Shown here: one piece after another, positions 46,976 through 57,805 of the stretch
Layout of the letters: each line of letters begins with the position of its first letter
Numbering within the stretch: the stretch's first letter is position 1
Origin: Jacaranda mimosifolia
Taxonomy: Eukaryota; Streptophyta; Magnoliopsida; Lamiales; Bignoniaceae
NCBI GenBank assembly: GCA_018894105.1
Contig: CM032133.1
Span: forward strand, 62,001 to 126,000
Length of the DNA: 64,000 nt
Reading direction: 5' to 3'
Position numbers and translations under genes: made by a program
Notes under the pieces: model-generated
Database searches by the model: none
The model's input: the letters and a program-made list of their open reading frames with translations, nothing else
Told to the model about the DNA's origin: nothing

Positions 46976-48640
46976 AGAGTTCAGGGGGAATCAAGAAAAA
47001 GAAAGAGGTTAAAACCGGAGCTACATGTTTCCATTGTGGCGAGAAATGGCATTTGAAAAGAAATTGTAAAGCTTACCTTAGCACCCTTGAGAAGGGTATG
47101 TACTTTTATTGAAGTGCAGTTGACAACTAATTCTTCGTCATAGGTATTCGATACCGCGTGTGGTTGTCACCTTTGTAATTTGTCACAGGAGATGGAAAGA
47201 AGAAAAAGTCTAAATGAAGGGGATATGATCCTCCGCCTAGAAAATGGAGCAAGAGTTGCGACTATGGTCTAAGGTGTCATCGAGTTAGACTTGGGGAATT
47301 CTTCCATTGTACTTGATCCATGTTATTATGTACTCAATCTTGTGAAGAATTTTATTTCTATTCCTAAATTAGATAATGGAAGATATGATTTTTCTATGTC
47401 TAATGGGAAGATGAAAGAATTACAGAATGGTTCTTTAATTACACAAGGTGCATTAAGCAATGGATTGTGCATATTGGAGTCTTAACGTTAATTGATGCAC
47501 ATTCAATCAAGTAAAAGAAAATAAGATAATCAAGAAGATGCCATCTTGTGGCATGCAAGACTTGGACATATCTCTAAAAATAGGATGAGCAAGTTAGAAG
47601 CCCTCAAAGCACTAAATATTAGTGGCATTGAGGATCTTCTTACTTGTAAATCTTGTTTGAAGGAAAAAATGACCAAGGCTCATTTTGTAGGATAATCGAA
47701 GCGAACCATAAGTCCTTTGGATTTGCTCCATATAGATGTTTGTGGCCCACTAAGAGTTAGTGCAAGAGGAGGCTATTCTTACTTCATTATCTTCATAGAT
47801 GATCATACTCAGTTCAGATATGTGTATCTTATAAAGTATAAGTTCGAAGCTTTTGAATAGTTCAAAGAGTATATGAATGAAGTAGGAAAGCAAAAAGGAC
47901 TTAGTATTAAAGCTCTTCGATCGGATCGAAAGAGAGAATACTTAAATACCGAATTCTTGAATTATCTAAAGGAGAACGGGATTCTCTCTCAATAGACTCC
48001 ACTTGACATACCCCAATATAATGGAGCAGTCGAGAGGAGAAATCGTACCTTGTTGTACATAGTATGTTTCATGATGAACTTTTTTGATGTGCCTATATCC
48101 TTTTGGGGATAAGCCTTAGAAACGACGGCGAGGTTAGCAAATATAGTACCCTCAAAACCGGTGCCAATAACGCCAAATGAGATGTGGTATAGCAAAGCAC
48201 CCTCTTACCATTTTCTAAATGTATAGAGGTCTCCGGCTTACATCAAGTGGTTAGTGGGAGACAAATTGGATAGTAAATCCATCTTGTGCAAGTTTGTGGG
48301 ATACCCAAGCGAGTCTTTGGGTTATTACTTTTATGATCCCTTAGAACAAAAGGTGTTTGTTTTAAGGAACACCCACTTTTTGAAAAAAGAATTTCTATTG
48401 GATAGAAATGGCATTGTTATTGAACTTGATGAAGTTCAAGATGATCATCAAATCCTACAAGCGATGGAAACAAATGAGCACCAAGAGTCTTACACACAAC
48501 CTCTAAAAAGGTTAGACCCAATCAAGAAGCAACCTAAAAGGTTTTCGGATTTCTTCATGAGATAGGCCAACCGGATAATGATCCAAAAATCTATGGGAAA
48601 GCTATGTCGGACATAGATTTTGGATTTGGCCTGACGCCAT
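46976..48640 (+). pseudogene. Copia-2 zinc knuckle, protease and integrase region
   Basis: The knuckle CFHCGEKWHLKRNC lies at about 47,028-47,070. The protease site VFDTACGCHLC (about 47,145-47,180) keeps the catalytic Asp, which Copia-1 lost, but Ser of GSHLC is Cys. LWHARLGHIS...CKSCLKEK (about 47,548-47,670) is the HHCC region. LLHIDVCG, IFIDDH and RSDRKREYL give the core, with Gly-Gly of the usual DRGGEY changed. Stops occur at about 47,693, 47,858, 47,992 and 48,108. Confidence 0.85.
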
Positions 48641-49550
48641 AACATTCAAAATGAACTCCATTTACTTCAACAAAGTATGGACTTCGGTAGATCCACCAGA
48701 GGGTACAGTACTCGTTGGTTGCAAGTGGATCTATAAGCCAAAATTAGGAATCGATGGAGAGGTAATGACCTTTAAAGCGCGACTTGTGGCAAAAGGTTAC
48801 ACATAATGCCCCGGTATTGATTTTGAGAAAACCTTTTCACCGGTCGCTATGCCTAAGTCTATTCGAATTTTATTTGCCACAGTCACATATTATGACTATG
48901 AGATATGGCAAATGGATGTGAAAATCGCTTTTGTCAATGGAACATTTAAGAAAAAATCTATATGGGACAACCACAAGGTTTTACATCCAAATGGAGTGAG
49001 CAAAAAGTTTGCAAACTCAAGAGATCTATTTATGGACTCAAGCAAGCGTCCCAAAGTTGAAACATATGTTTTGATAAGACAGTTGAATCATTTAGCTTTG
49101 TCAAAAATGTATATGAACCTTGTGTATATAAAAAAGCTAGTAGGAGTAGTATATAGTTTATTGTGCTTTATATCGATGACACTCTTCTCATTAGGAATAA
49201 GATAGCAATGTTAGAGTGTACTAAAGTATGGTTATCTACACAATTCTGCATGATAGATTTGGGAGAAGCATCTTATGTATTAGAAATACGTATATATAGA
49301 GATAGATCAAGGAGAATGAAGGGGCTTTCTCAAACCCTGTACATTGACAAGATATTAAAGAGGTTTATTATAGAAGAATCTAAGAAGGGAGTCCTCCCTA
49401 TGGGACATGGTCTTCATCTCTCCAAGTCTATGACCCTTAGGATAGAGGAAGAGAGATGTAAGACATCCCACATACCTTATGCATCAACTATTGGGAGCAC
49501 AATGTATGTCATTCAATGTACAAGATCGAATATAGTGACACTCTAAGTGT
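48641..49550 (+). pseudogene. Copia-2 reverse transcriptase
   Basis: GCKWIYKPKLG, KARLVAKGYT (followed by TAA), QMDVKIAFVNG, then a frameshifted YMEQPQGF equivalent, and LYIDDTLLI near 49,166-49,190, the active site as YIDD. Several frameshifts between 48,940 and 49,170 break it. Confidence 0.86.
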
Positions 49551-50167
49551 TACGAGCTACTTTCAATCCAACCTCGGTGATAGTTACTGGATGGCTGTTA
49601 AAGCAATCCTTAAATACTTGAGAAGGACTAAGAATTTATTTTTGGTATACGGTAATGGAGAATTGAAACCCGGGGGATTTTTGGATTCTAGTTTCCAATC
49701 TGATGCAAATGACTTAAAATCTATTTCTAGATTTATATTTTGCCTTAATGACGATGCGGTGAGTTGGAAGAGTTTCAAACAAGATACCATGGCTGATTCA
49801 ACCACAGATGTGGAATATATTGCAACTTTGGAAGCTACAAAGGATGGAGTTTGGATCAAAACCTTCATCTAAGAGTTGGATATAGTGCCTAGCATTGCTG
49901 AGCCTATAGTTATCTTCTATAAAAATAATGGTGCGGTGCACAAGCTAAGGAGCTAAGATCTCATCAGCGATTCAAGCACATTTTGAGGTGATACCATTTG
50001 ATCTGGGAGATCATTGATAGAGGCGACATTCGAGTGAAAAGAGTTGCCTCGGAAGAGAATATAGCAGATCTACTGACTAAACCCCTAACCCAAAAGGTCT
50101 TTAAAGGACATCTTGAGAAGATGGGTCTTAAGACTATGGAGCATTGGCTTTAGAGCAAGTGGGAGCT
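49551..50167 (+). pseudogene. Copia-2 RNase H and polypurine tract
   Basis: GGFLDSSFQSDAND, VSWKSFKQDTMADSTTDVEYIA and a damaged VIFYKNNGAV, in which the expected catalytic Asp (CDN) is Lys. ADLLTKPLTQKVF follows near 50,067-50,103. CAAGTGGGAGC (50,156-50,166) is the polypurine tract before the 3' LTR. Confidence 0.85.
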
Positions 50168-52374
50168 TGTTGGAATAATGCCCCGCAGCAATGAGATTGG
50201 CATGTAAATAGCCATCTTCATCTTATGCTTATATTTCTCCACTGGCATTAGGTTGAAGCCCTTAGATCACACAAGACTATGGGACTTGGTCAAACACTAG
50301 TGGTGATCATGAAATAAGTCTTATACAATCATGATCTTAAATATCCTAAGTCATAGAATCTTAAGAGATAGGGCATCTAATATTCGAATAGACTTGCACT
50401 AATGATACATAAATCTAAGAATTGGATATTGCTCTGTTTCATGAGCAAACCATATGAGATATGGGTGCGTATTAGTAGGTGCTTATTAGAGAACAAATTC
50501 ACTGGAGGCCTACCCAGAGAATCTACTAGATAGCCATAGTGGCAAGTTCTCCAACCTACGCTGGTGCATATAATTAGTCCTTTAACCTGAGGATCCATGG
50601 TAACATTGTGTTTAGGTCCTCATGCTTTGACTCTTCTTTAACCACTTAGCGGGTCTTTCGGGTTGAGGTTGGGTATGAGCTACTTAGACATGGAGGTGAA
50701 ATCCAAGATGGGATCCGACTCCCTCGTCATTGTGAATGGCAAGTGCATCTCCTATGTGTTCTATAATGATCGATTCCAAGAAATCCTTATGCAAGGTAGT
50801 ATGACAATTTGAAAAAGGAAATTTTCAAAGATGAGGTCATAACTGGGAATCGAACATTGAGAATAGAAACATAGTATCGAGGCTATTATGGAGCCAACAA
50901 ATATCTTGTCGTAGGCCTTTTCGGGAGATAGGAAATGGAATGACTGTATTTGTATGGTACGCGTAGAGCTAAAATGGTTTACCAATAGCATATTCATTTC
51001 GGCCAATTAGTTGGATTCCATGGCCTTGAGGTTAGACATCAATCATGGAGATTGGGTACTATTCAATTAATAAGATTAATTGAATTGAGTCATTAGTTTA
51101 AAGGAGTTTAAACTAATGCGAATATTTCGATATTCTAAATATCACGAGAGTTGTGAGCCCATGTCCAATGAATGGTAGAACTTAATGGGTCATACACAAA
51201 AAACCAATTGGTAATCCTAGTTGGTGAAGGGAATTTTCTAAGAGTTAGAAAGATTCCACTATGACTGATTTTGAGGATGAAAATGGTTGACTAATTTTTG
51301 ATAATTTTGGCTTGATCAATTTAATTGTTAAATTGATCTAAATAATTTAAGGAGTTAAATTAGACCAACTAAATTAAGGAGTTAATTTAATTAATTTAAT
51401 TGGTGCCATATGACAAATTAATTGGTCAAGTTAACTTAAGGAGTTAAGTTAACAATTACTAGCTTAAAGAATTAAGCTAATTAACTTAAGAGTTAGTCAA
51501 AGGTTAATTAATTAAATTCAAGTGTTTAATTTAATTAAAATGAAGAATTAATTTTGGAGGAAAAATTCAAATGAAGAATTCATTTGGAGTGAATTAGAAT
51601 TTATTTGGATGACCTTTCATAAGATGAAATGAAAATTCCAAATGAATTTCAAATGCATCTTAAACTCACATACAACTTGCTTGCAAGTTGGCAAGCAAGT
51701 GGCGCCAACCTCATGGGAGGTGTGATGCCACGTAAGCATCACACCTTCCCTCCATCTATATATAGATATAGAAAAAGGTGGCCAAACACATGTGATACAC
51801 ATGCATTTTAGATCTAATTGTTATATTCTATTTTTCCCTCCAATTTTGTGTGTATTGCCTCATGTGTTGAAACTTCACATTTTCTTCTTCTCCTACCTCC
51901 AAAATCAGCCTTTATCTCTCCTTGATTTTTCAGCTGATCTAGGAGAGATTTGAATTAGCAATTGGTGTGTGGATCATTGCATTAGAGGCAAGACGATTGG
52001 ATTGTTTTGCTTTGGGAGATCCACCGTTAGGGCAAAATGTTTGGAGGATCATTTCCAGACCTTGCCGACCTCTTTTTGAGCTGAGATTTTTATAGTAGCG
52101 TACCCAAATGTTGAGAACGTTGTGTGAAAATTTCAGAATTTTCAGAGGTGATTTGATTGGGCAATCGTTGCCACTTTGCCATTGCACTACAGGAAGACAG
52201 CTATGAATTGTTCAAGTGTTCTTCCATTCTGCTTTGAATTTTTTAGCAATCAAGGTAATTTGTCATCCAAATCTAAATTAGTAGCATGATTAGATCCTTA
52301 GTTTCAAGTGTAGCCTAGTTAATTTGGCGTTACTGTGCTTTGATTGTTGGATCCTAATGCAATACTTGACTTCA
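50168..52374 (+). repeat. Copia-2 3' LTR (2,207 bp)
   Basis: TG...CA ends. It keeps a perfect 11-bp inverted repeat (51,718-51,728 and 51,736-51,746, loop CACGTAA), and 10 bp downstream a TATA box (TATATATAGATATA, 51,757-51,770). Confidence 0.92.
51718..51770 (+). promoter_or_regulatory. Hairpin and TATA box in Copia-2 3' LTR
   Basis: AGGTGTGATGC and GCATCACACCT form an 11-bp stem with a 7-base loop. The TATA box follows 10 bp later. This is the best candidate core promoter in the window, and would start transcription rightward out of the element. Confidence 0.55.
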
Positions 52375-52379
52375 TTATT

Positions 52380-52861
52380 ATCCAAGAAAATAAAAACTAC
52401 AGATTGTTTGATCTAAAGCTTGATTCCAGTACTGACCATATTGTAGTATCTAGTTTCTGGTTTCAGGCATTATAATATTTTGGAGTATATATTTTAAAAG
52501 TATTTTAGAATCCTTTATCAGGCCAATGATGTAGATATGCAAGTAGACAATGTAAAGAAAGTAGTGTCTAATGATATCTTATCTTATGAGATGTAAAATT
52601 ATTTGAACACTGTGCATGAGCGTTATTTTTAAGACATCAATTTTTTATGTGTGTGTGAACAAGGGTTTAGTACAATCTTTATCTTGTAAGATATCATGTA
52701 CTTTTAGTATGTATAATGAAACCAAACTAATTTTACATACCTTATCATTATTGCTTTTTATATTAGTTTAAGCTCAAATAAATGGACAGTTGCTGATATC
52801 CTCATCTTTTTTCTCATTGTGTCAAGAAAATTTTAGAACACCAGCAAGACAGGATTTAGAC
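52380..52861. other. Flank right of Copia-2, nothing recognised
   Basis: AT-rich non-coding DNA from the 3' edge of the target duplication to a minus-strand exon candidate. Confidence 0.4.
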
Positions 52862-53031
52862 TTATTTTAGTGAAGAGATGTAAGGTTGCCTCAAGTATTC
52901 AACATTTGATTCACTCAGAAACTCTGCTGCAAATGGCATCTCCTCTAGCTTATCCTTCCTTATGCCCTTGAAATGCTGAGATACATAAGCATAACATGAT
53001 AATTCTTCATAATTGGGGAGTTGAAATACAA
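52862..53031 (-). pseudogene. Exon-like fragment of unrecognised gene Y (terminal exon candidate)
   Basis: A good acceptor (TTCATTCTTAG) ends at 53,032 on the - strand. The frame then reads VFQLPNYEELSCYAYVSQHF, KGIRKDKLEEMPFAAEFLSE and ends SSLK plus TAA (52,862-52,864). Amino-acid make-up is protein-like. I do not recognise the family. Whether it is an active gene end or a fragment stranded between transposons cannot be told. Confidence 0.4.
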
Positions 53032-53214
53032 CTAAGAATGAAGGATTATGGTTAGCGAAAGATGAGCTAAACAATTATACAAGAGTTATTATCTACTAGA
53101 AGTGGGAAATAATGCCAACTATGAACTAGTAAAGGGTATGTATAAATCATGTCCTTCCCAATTTAACTTATATTTTCATTCAGCTTCAACAAAAAAACAA
53201 AAGTCAAAAATCCT

Positions 53215-53335
53215 TTATCCAATATAAATGACCCCTAAGAACCTCGTCCATCATCTTTTGTTGCAAAGGAGAATTGCAATAGTAAGTAAATTCAGATAAC
53301 AATGTCATTAACTTATTGAGTAAAAGAATCAGAGA
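53215..53335 (-). pseudogene. Second exon-like fragment of gene Y
   Basis: On the - strand LMTLLSEFTYYCNSPLQQKM then MDEVLRGHLYWIKD ends in a stop (TGA near 53,202). Protein-like but with no clear donor site. It may belong with the neighbouring fragments. Confidence 0.3.
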
Positions 53336-54002
53336 ATAACAAACCAAAACTTTGGAGGATATAAAAAATAATAAGCAAAAGCTACTGATTTTTCCTAAGG
53401 CAGTTAGATTCTTCTTGTTGATTGCTCTTACAATTAGCACTCCTTTTGTGGTTGAAAAAAAAAAAAGGATTACTCTTATCTAGGGCTTTAGAGAAGCTTT
53501 ACCTAGATATGATTCGAAGAATCATTGACATTAGAACATATATGCAAGAAAATTGGTGTACAAAATATTCAGATAAAAGGCTTCTCATCTTTCATTGGTC
53601 CATTTCTATTTGTTTGCATAGTAATTAAGAGTATAACAAGCATTAAAACATTTTCTTTCCCATGCATTTTTTGGATGCATTTGGATCAAGAGATAATTTA
53701 TTAGTAAATCCAAATATTTGCAATATCTTGAAGTCCTACAAATAATCATATATATAGATAATATAATGTAACAGATGCACAAGTCAAGCACAACAACAAC
53801 CAAAGAAAGGGAAAAAGAAAGCAAGCAAAGATGCCACATAAAATAACATAAATGTATCCTCATGTGAGCCATGAAGCAAGTTAGCATGATTGAATAGGTT
53901 CTGATAATATCTAACTGGTTAAATTTTTGTTTCAGTAGCAGTCAATCATATAAGTTAAGTCCAGATAATACACCTACGTCAAAGTCTAAATTTAACCTAA
54001 CT

Positions 54003-54152
54003 TATGGATAGTTACTTTAAAGATAGAGTGCTCTTCATAAAAACCTTGAAGAGGCCTCTTTTGCAAGTTAAATTCTCTCATGACATCTCCTTCAGAATCA
54101 ACAACTTTGAGTTTAAGAAGCATGTTGTATATCTGTCCCAAAGCTCCTACTA
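54003..54152 (-). pseudogene. Third exon-like fragment of gene Y
   Basis: After a TAG acceptor the - strand reads ALGQIYNMLLKLKVVDSEGD, VMREFNLQKRPLQGFYEEHS and IFKVTIHK, followed by a possible GTTAGG donor. Clearly protein-like; family not recognised. Confidence 0.4.
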
Positions 54153-54159
54153 CAAGAGA

Positions 54160-54897
54160 TGAATTACTCAATTATCGATCAATGAAAAAAATGCAATGAA
54201 GTAAAAACTGAAAGATACATATTATGAAGAGCAGACAGAGAAACAATGGCATGATCTTTTCAAATCTCTCATTTCGATAGGACATCATAGCATCAAAAAA
54301 TTCATTTTAGAAAACAAATGCAAAGCTCAATCAAATCAATTTTAAGCAATATGCACTATTTCTAGTTGACAATCCAATTCTACACATGTGAGTTCTTTAA
54401 TACAGGGAAAAACCAAAAGCTTCAAAACAGGGAAAAAACACTATATTAATCTATAATATCCACCTATAATTACAGGGAAAAACCAAAAACTTCAAAACAA
54501 CATAAAGGGATAACAAAAAATTATGAAAACCACGCCTCTAAACAAAACGCACCGTACAAAGAATGCATGCAAAATTCTTGAGAGCCATATAAAGGGATTA
54601 CCTATTTTTCATGCAAATTCTTGATAAGTAGCCATTGTTTTCTAATGTCTTACAAATCCTCATGCCATAAACTTCTCAGCTTGATCGAGAATGATAATGT
54701 CAGAGTTCGAATATAATTTTTGACTGAGAAATAGGGTTTGAGATTAGTAATTGAGGATAAAGTATGGAGAAGATCAAGCGCATAGGGCCGCTTAACTGTT
54801 GAAGTATGGAGGAGAACAATGAATTTGGGATTTGGGATGCAGATTAGCAATTACTATACCCCTTTAACCACACTTTTCGATGATTTATTATGTTTAA
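54160..54897. other. Non-coding stretch left of arm 2
   Basis: AT-rich. A near-exact phrase, ACAGGGAAAAACCAAAA, occurs twice (54,404 and 54,472), a small direct repeat. No gene supported. Confidence 0.4.
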
Positions 54898-57200
54898 TTG
54901 TTTTCCATTATATATTTCTTCAATGCATGATGGTAACTCTTGTGGCACAATGAGCCTTCTCAGCTACCAAAGTAAACAAATATAGTAATAACATGGATGT
55001 TATCAACTTTACCCAAATTAGAATGGAAATATTTGATGATATGAGTACTCCTAAATTTATGGTGCCTAGTGACACTAATATCGAATCAGAAGCATGCAAA
55101 ATAATAACTAGAAGTGTAGTGATATTTATTAATCATGTCTTATGGTTGTCAGCTTTAGGCAACTTATACAAATAGCACATTTTATGAATAAGCTGAATAG
55201 AACTAATTCCTAGAGTTTGTCTAGCGTTTGTTATCTATAGTTTGGACCAACCCTTAGCTATTTGCAATGGTCACATTGCATCTTTAGGCTACAACAAAGG
55301 AGAACACAGAGACTCACATCCACTATCTTAAGAAGGCATGTCTCATCAAAATTAACAAACATTCATGGAGCATGGCCTATGTGGATTTTTCATTGACTTT
55401 CCGGTAACATGAAAATATTTTTTCATACACCAACTATGAAACAAAGAATTCCTTGTAATAGGGGTATGCACAAAATAAATGTCGAGAATAATTTTGCTAA
55501 CAACATACCAGCATTTGCCTCTAACATAGTCTAAATCTATAGTGCAGATATAACTGGCATAATCTTACCAGAGCAATAGAATAACATTTAGGACAAAAGT
55601 CAAGCTTTCCAGGGCAGTATAATAAGCTAGGTAGGCAAAAGTCATTCCATGTATCATATCCTGGACCTCACACAACCATCTCTAAGAAAAATGATGTGAT
55701 CATGAGTTTGACTTCTTCAAAAACCCATGGATAATGTTCTTTGACCATTAGTATCTAGATAAATAAATATTTCCAGAAGAAAATACATAATCCTATGGTG
55801 CCCATTGGATTGGCAACTGCAAAAAACATATGCTTTACCAATCTCACTTTTCGTCAGAAATATAATGACAGACTGACGTTTCATTCAATTGAATAGTTTC
55901 TCAAATTAACTCAAGGTTAGGTTTCAAAAACAATTTTTTCATTGTAAAAGCAAATACTGAAGTCCAGAAACTTCTCAAATGGTCAGAATAAAAGAAGTTT
56001 ATGTTGTAGACATCATTCAAAATGCTCACCAGGGTCACAAAGCTCATTAGGGTCGGCCAAGGAGCTCACTCATGACCTGACAAGCTAGGACACCTTTGCT
56101 CAATGCATGGACAGGATCGCGATAAGTACTAACAACGCAATCTTCTTTCTTCAAGAGCTAGATAAAGCCAATTGATACAGCTTCTTGGCCATTATACATA
56201 TGAACGAATCCAACCATTTTGCCTCTCTAATACATCTGGGCACACATATTCTCAAAGACTCTTCCTAAAAACCATGTCCTCATACAATTCCAACCCTTCT
56301 TCTTTTGTTATCAACTCCTAACGAACACACTTAATTTAGCCTTTTATTGCTAGAAATTTTTAAAGAACCCATCTAATTTCATTTCACATAAGATGAATGC
56401 AGCAATATAATCATATTAGTTGAGGATCGAGGGCAACTCCAAACACAGCAGAAGAAAATCAAAAAATTTCTCCTATTTCCAAACTTTAACTAGAAGAACA
56501 CAAGCGTATGCAATCACCAATACAGAAAAAATAAATCAGACAACAAAAACATAAGTACTCCCCTTAATAAAGAACAGAAGCACTAAGAAATGAATTGAGA
56601 AATAAAAAGATACCATATTGGGCACAGAAAAGTGGACTTGAGCTTCTTTTCATTGACAACATTGGAGGAAATTGCAATGATAGTAGTGGATCGGCGGCTG
56701 ACAAGCAAAATGATCTTGTTAACAGAGTATTGCTTCTTGGCTAGAGATGTTGATCCAAGAAAAGATGAGGAGCTTAAGATTCTACAGCAGGAATACCTTT
56801 AGGTAGATCTAGGAGAGTTGATTGAGAGAGGTTGGATGATTTTGGCTGTTGCTGAACAAGCTATTATGCTTCAGGAAATTGTGAAAGAAAACCGCAACAT
56901 AGCCCAAACCAATGACAATAATGGGTGCCGGATTATTGCAGGAATATCTTCCAATGATAGGAAGTAAGAGAAGAAAGCAGCAGACAAGAGAGAATGAAGG
57001 GAAAATAGGAATGAATGAATGAAAGAAGAAATTATAGGACGGGAGAAAAGCAGAGAGAGGGGCGGAGAATACGAGTGTGTGTGCAAATAACCGTCAAGAG
57101 CGTTGGCGTCTTTCCTTGTCAAGTGAATGTGTTAAGTGCCTTATGATTTTGTTTTGTTATGTTTTCTTTTTTTCTTTTCTTTTCTTCCTTTTTTTTCCTC
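54898..57200 (-). repeat. PDH-E1 ALPHA: Arm 2 of the inverted repeat, with PDH-E1-alpha pseudogene copy
   Basis: On the - strand it carries the start of PDH exon 3 (about 54,905-54,966), the intron, and exon 2 reduced to two pieces. The piece reading EEGLELYE...HALSKGV...MSEL joins directly to LADPNELCDPG near 56,047, losing about 490 bp of coding sequence present in arm 1. A TAG stands after MY at the codon where arm 1 has TAA. The 5' CT-rich region lies at 56,960-57,115. Confidence 0.88.
56570..56966 (+). pseudogene. Unrecognised exon-like fragment X, divergent to PDH, arm 2
   Basis: After GGGCACAG (acceptor-like) the + strand reads VDLSFFSLTTLEEIAMIVVD, MILLTEYCFLARDVDPRKDE, ELKILQQEYL, then TAG and VDLGELIERGWMILAVAEQA, ending NDRK plus stop near 56,969. 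It is the better preserved copy of the fragment at 35,190-35,499. Family not recognised. Confidence 0.45.
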
Positions 57201-57805
57201 TCCTTCTTGTGACGGGAATAGTGGGGCCACTCAACTCTTGCACTATGTTTGAAATCATTTTCATACATATATTTCTATAACATTTTGAAATTAATTTTGA
57301 CTAACCTTATTGACATGTTTTATTTTTAGTTTATTTGTTCCTCAAATATAAAGTAAAACATGATATGGAAAAACATTCTATGTTTGGTTACATTTTGACA
57401 AAATAATTTTGTTTTGTGAATGTATTAAGTGCTTTACGATTTTGTTTTGTTATGTTTTCTTTTTTTCTTTTCTTTTCTTCCTTTTTTTTTCCTCTCCTTC
57501 TTGTGACGGGAATAGTGGGGCCGCTCAACTCTTGCACTATGTTTGAAATCATTTTCATACATATATTTCTATAACATTTTGAAATTAATTTTGACTAACC
57601 TTATTGACAGATTTTGTTTTTAGTTTATTTGTTCCTCAAATATAGAGTAAAACATGATATGGAAAAACATGCTATGTTTGGTTACATTTTGACAAAATAA
57701 TTTTGTTATTTTTAGTTTATTTGTTCCTCAAATATAAAGTAAAACATGATATGGAAAAACATGCTTTGTTTGGTTACATTTTGAAAAAATAATTTTGTTT
57801 TGTCA
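57124..57805 (+). repeat. Tandem duplication, 292-bp unit, about 2.3 copies
   Basis: Copy 1 starts at 57,124 (GTGAATGTGTTAAGTGC) and copy 2 at 57,416 (GTGAATGTATTAAGTGC). A partial third copy starts near 57,706 inside the unit (TTTTTAGTTTATTTGTTCC) and ends at about 57,805. The first 90 bases of each unit are the edge of arm 2, so the duplication followed or accompanied arm formation. Confidence 0.88.

Larger units (their letters stand above)
42099..52374 (+). mobile_element. Copia-2: Ty1/copia LTR retrotransposon, full-length but defective
   Basis: 10,276 bp with LTRs 42,099-44,294 and 50,168-52,374 and a 5-bp duplication TTATT (42,094-42,098 and 52,375-52,379). It is the same family as Copia-1: LTR start TGTTGGAAT, the same primer type, leader repeats, gag start MAKNPL and polypurine tract. 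Its coding region is more damaged, with many stops and frameshifts. The two LTRs differ by substitutions and by indels of about 48 bp and 67 bp, so it is an old copy. Confidence 0.95.
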
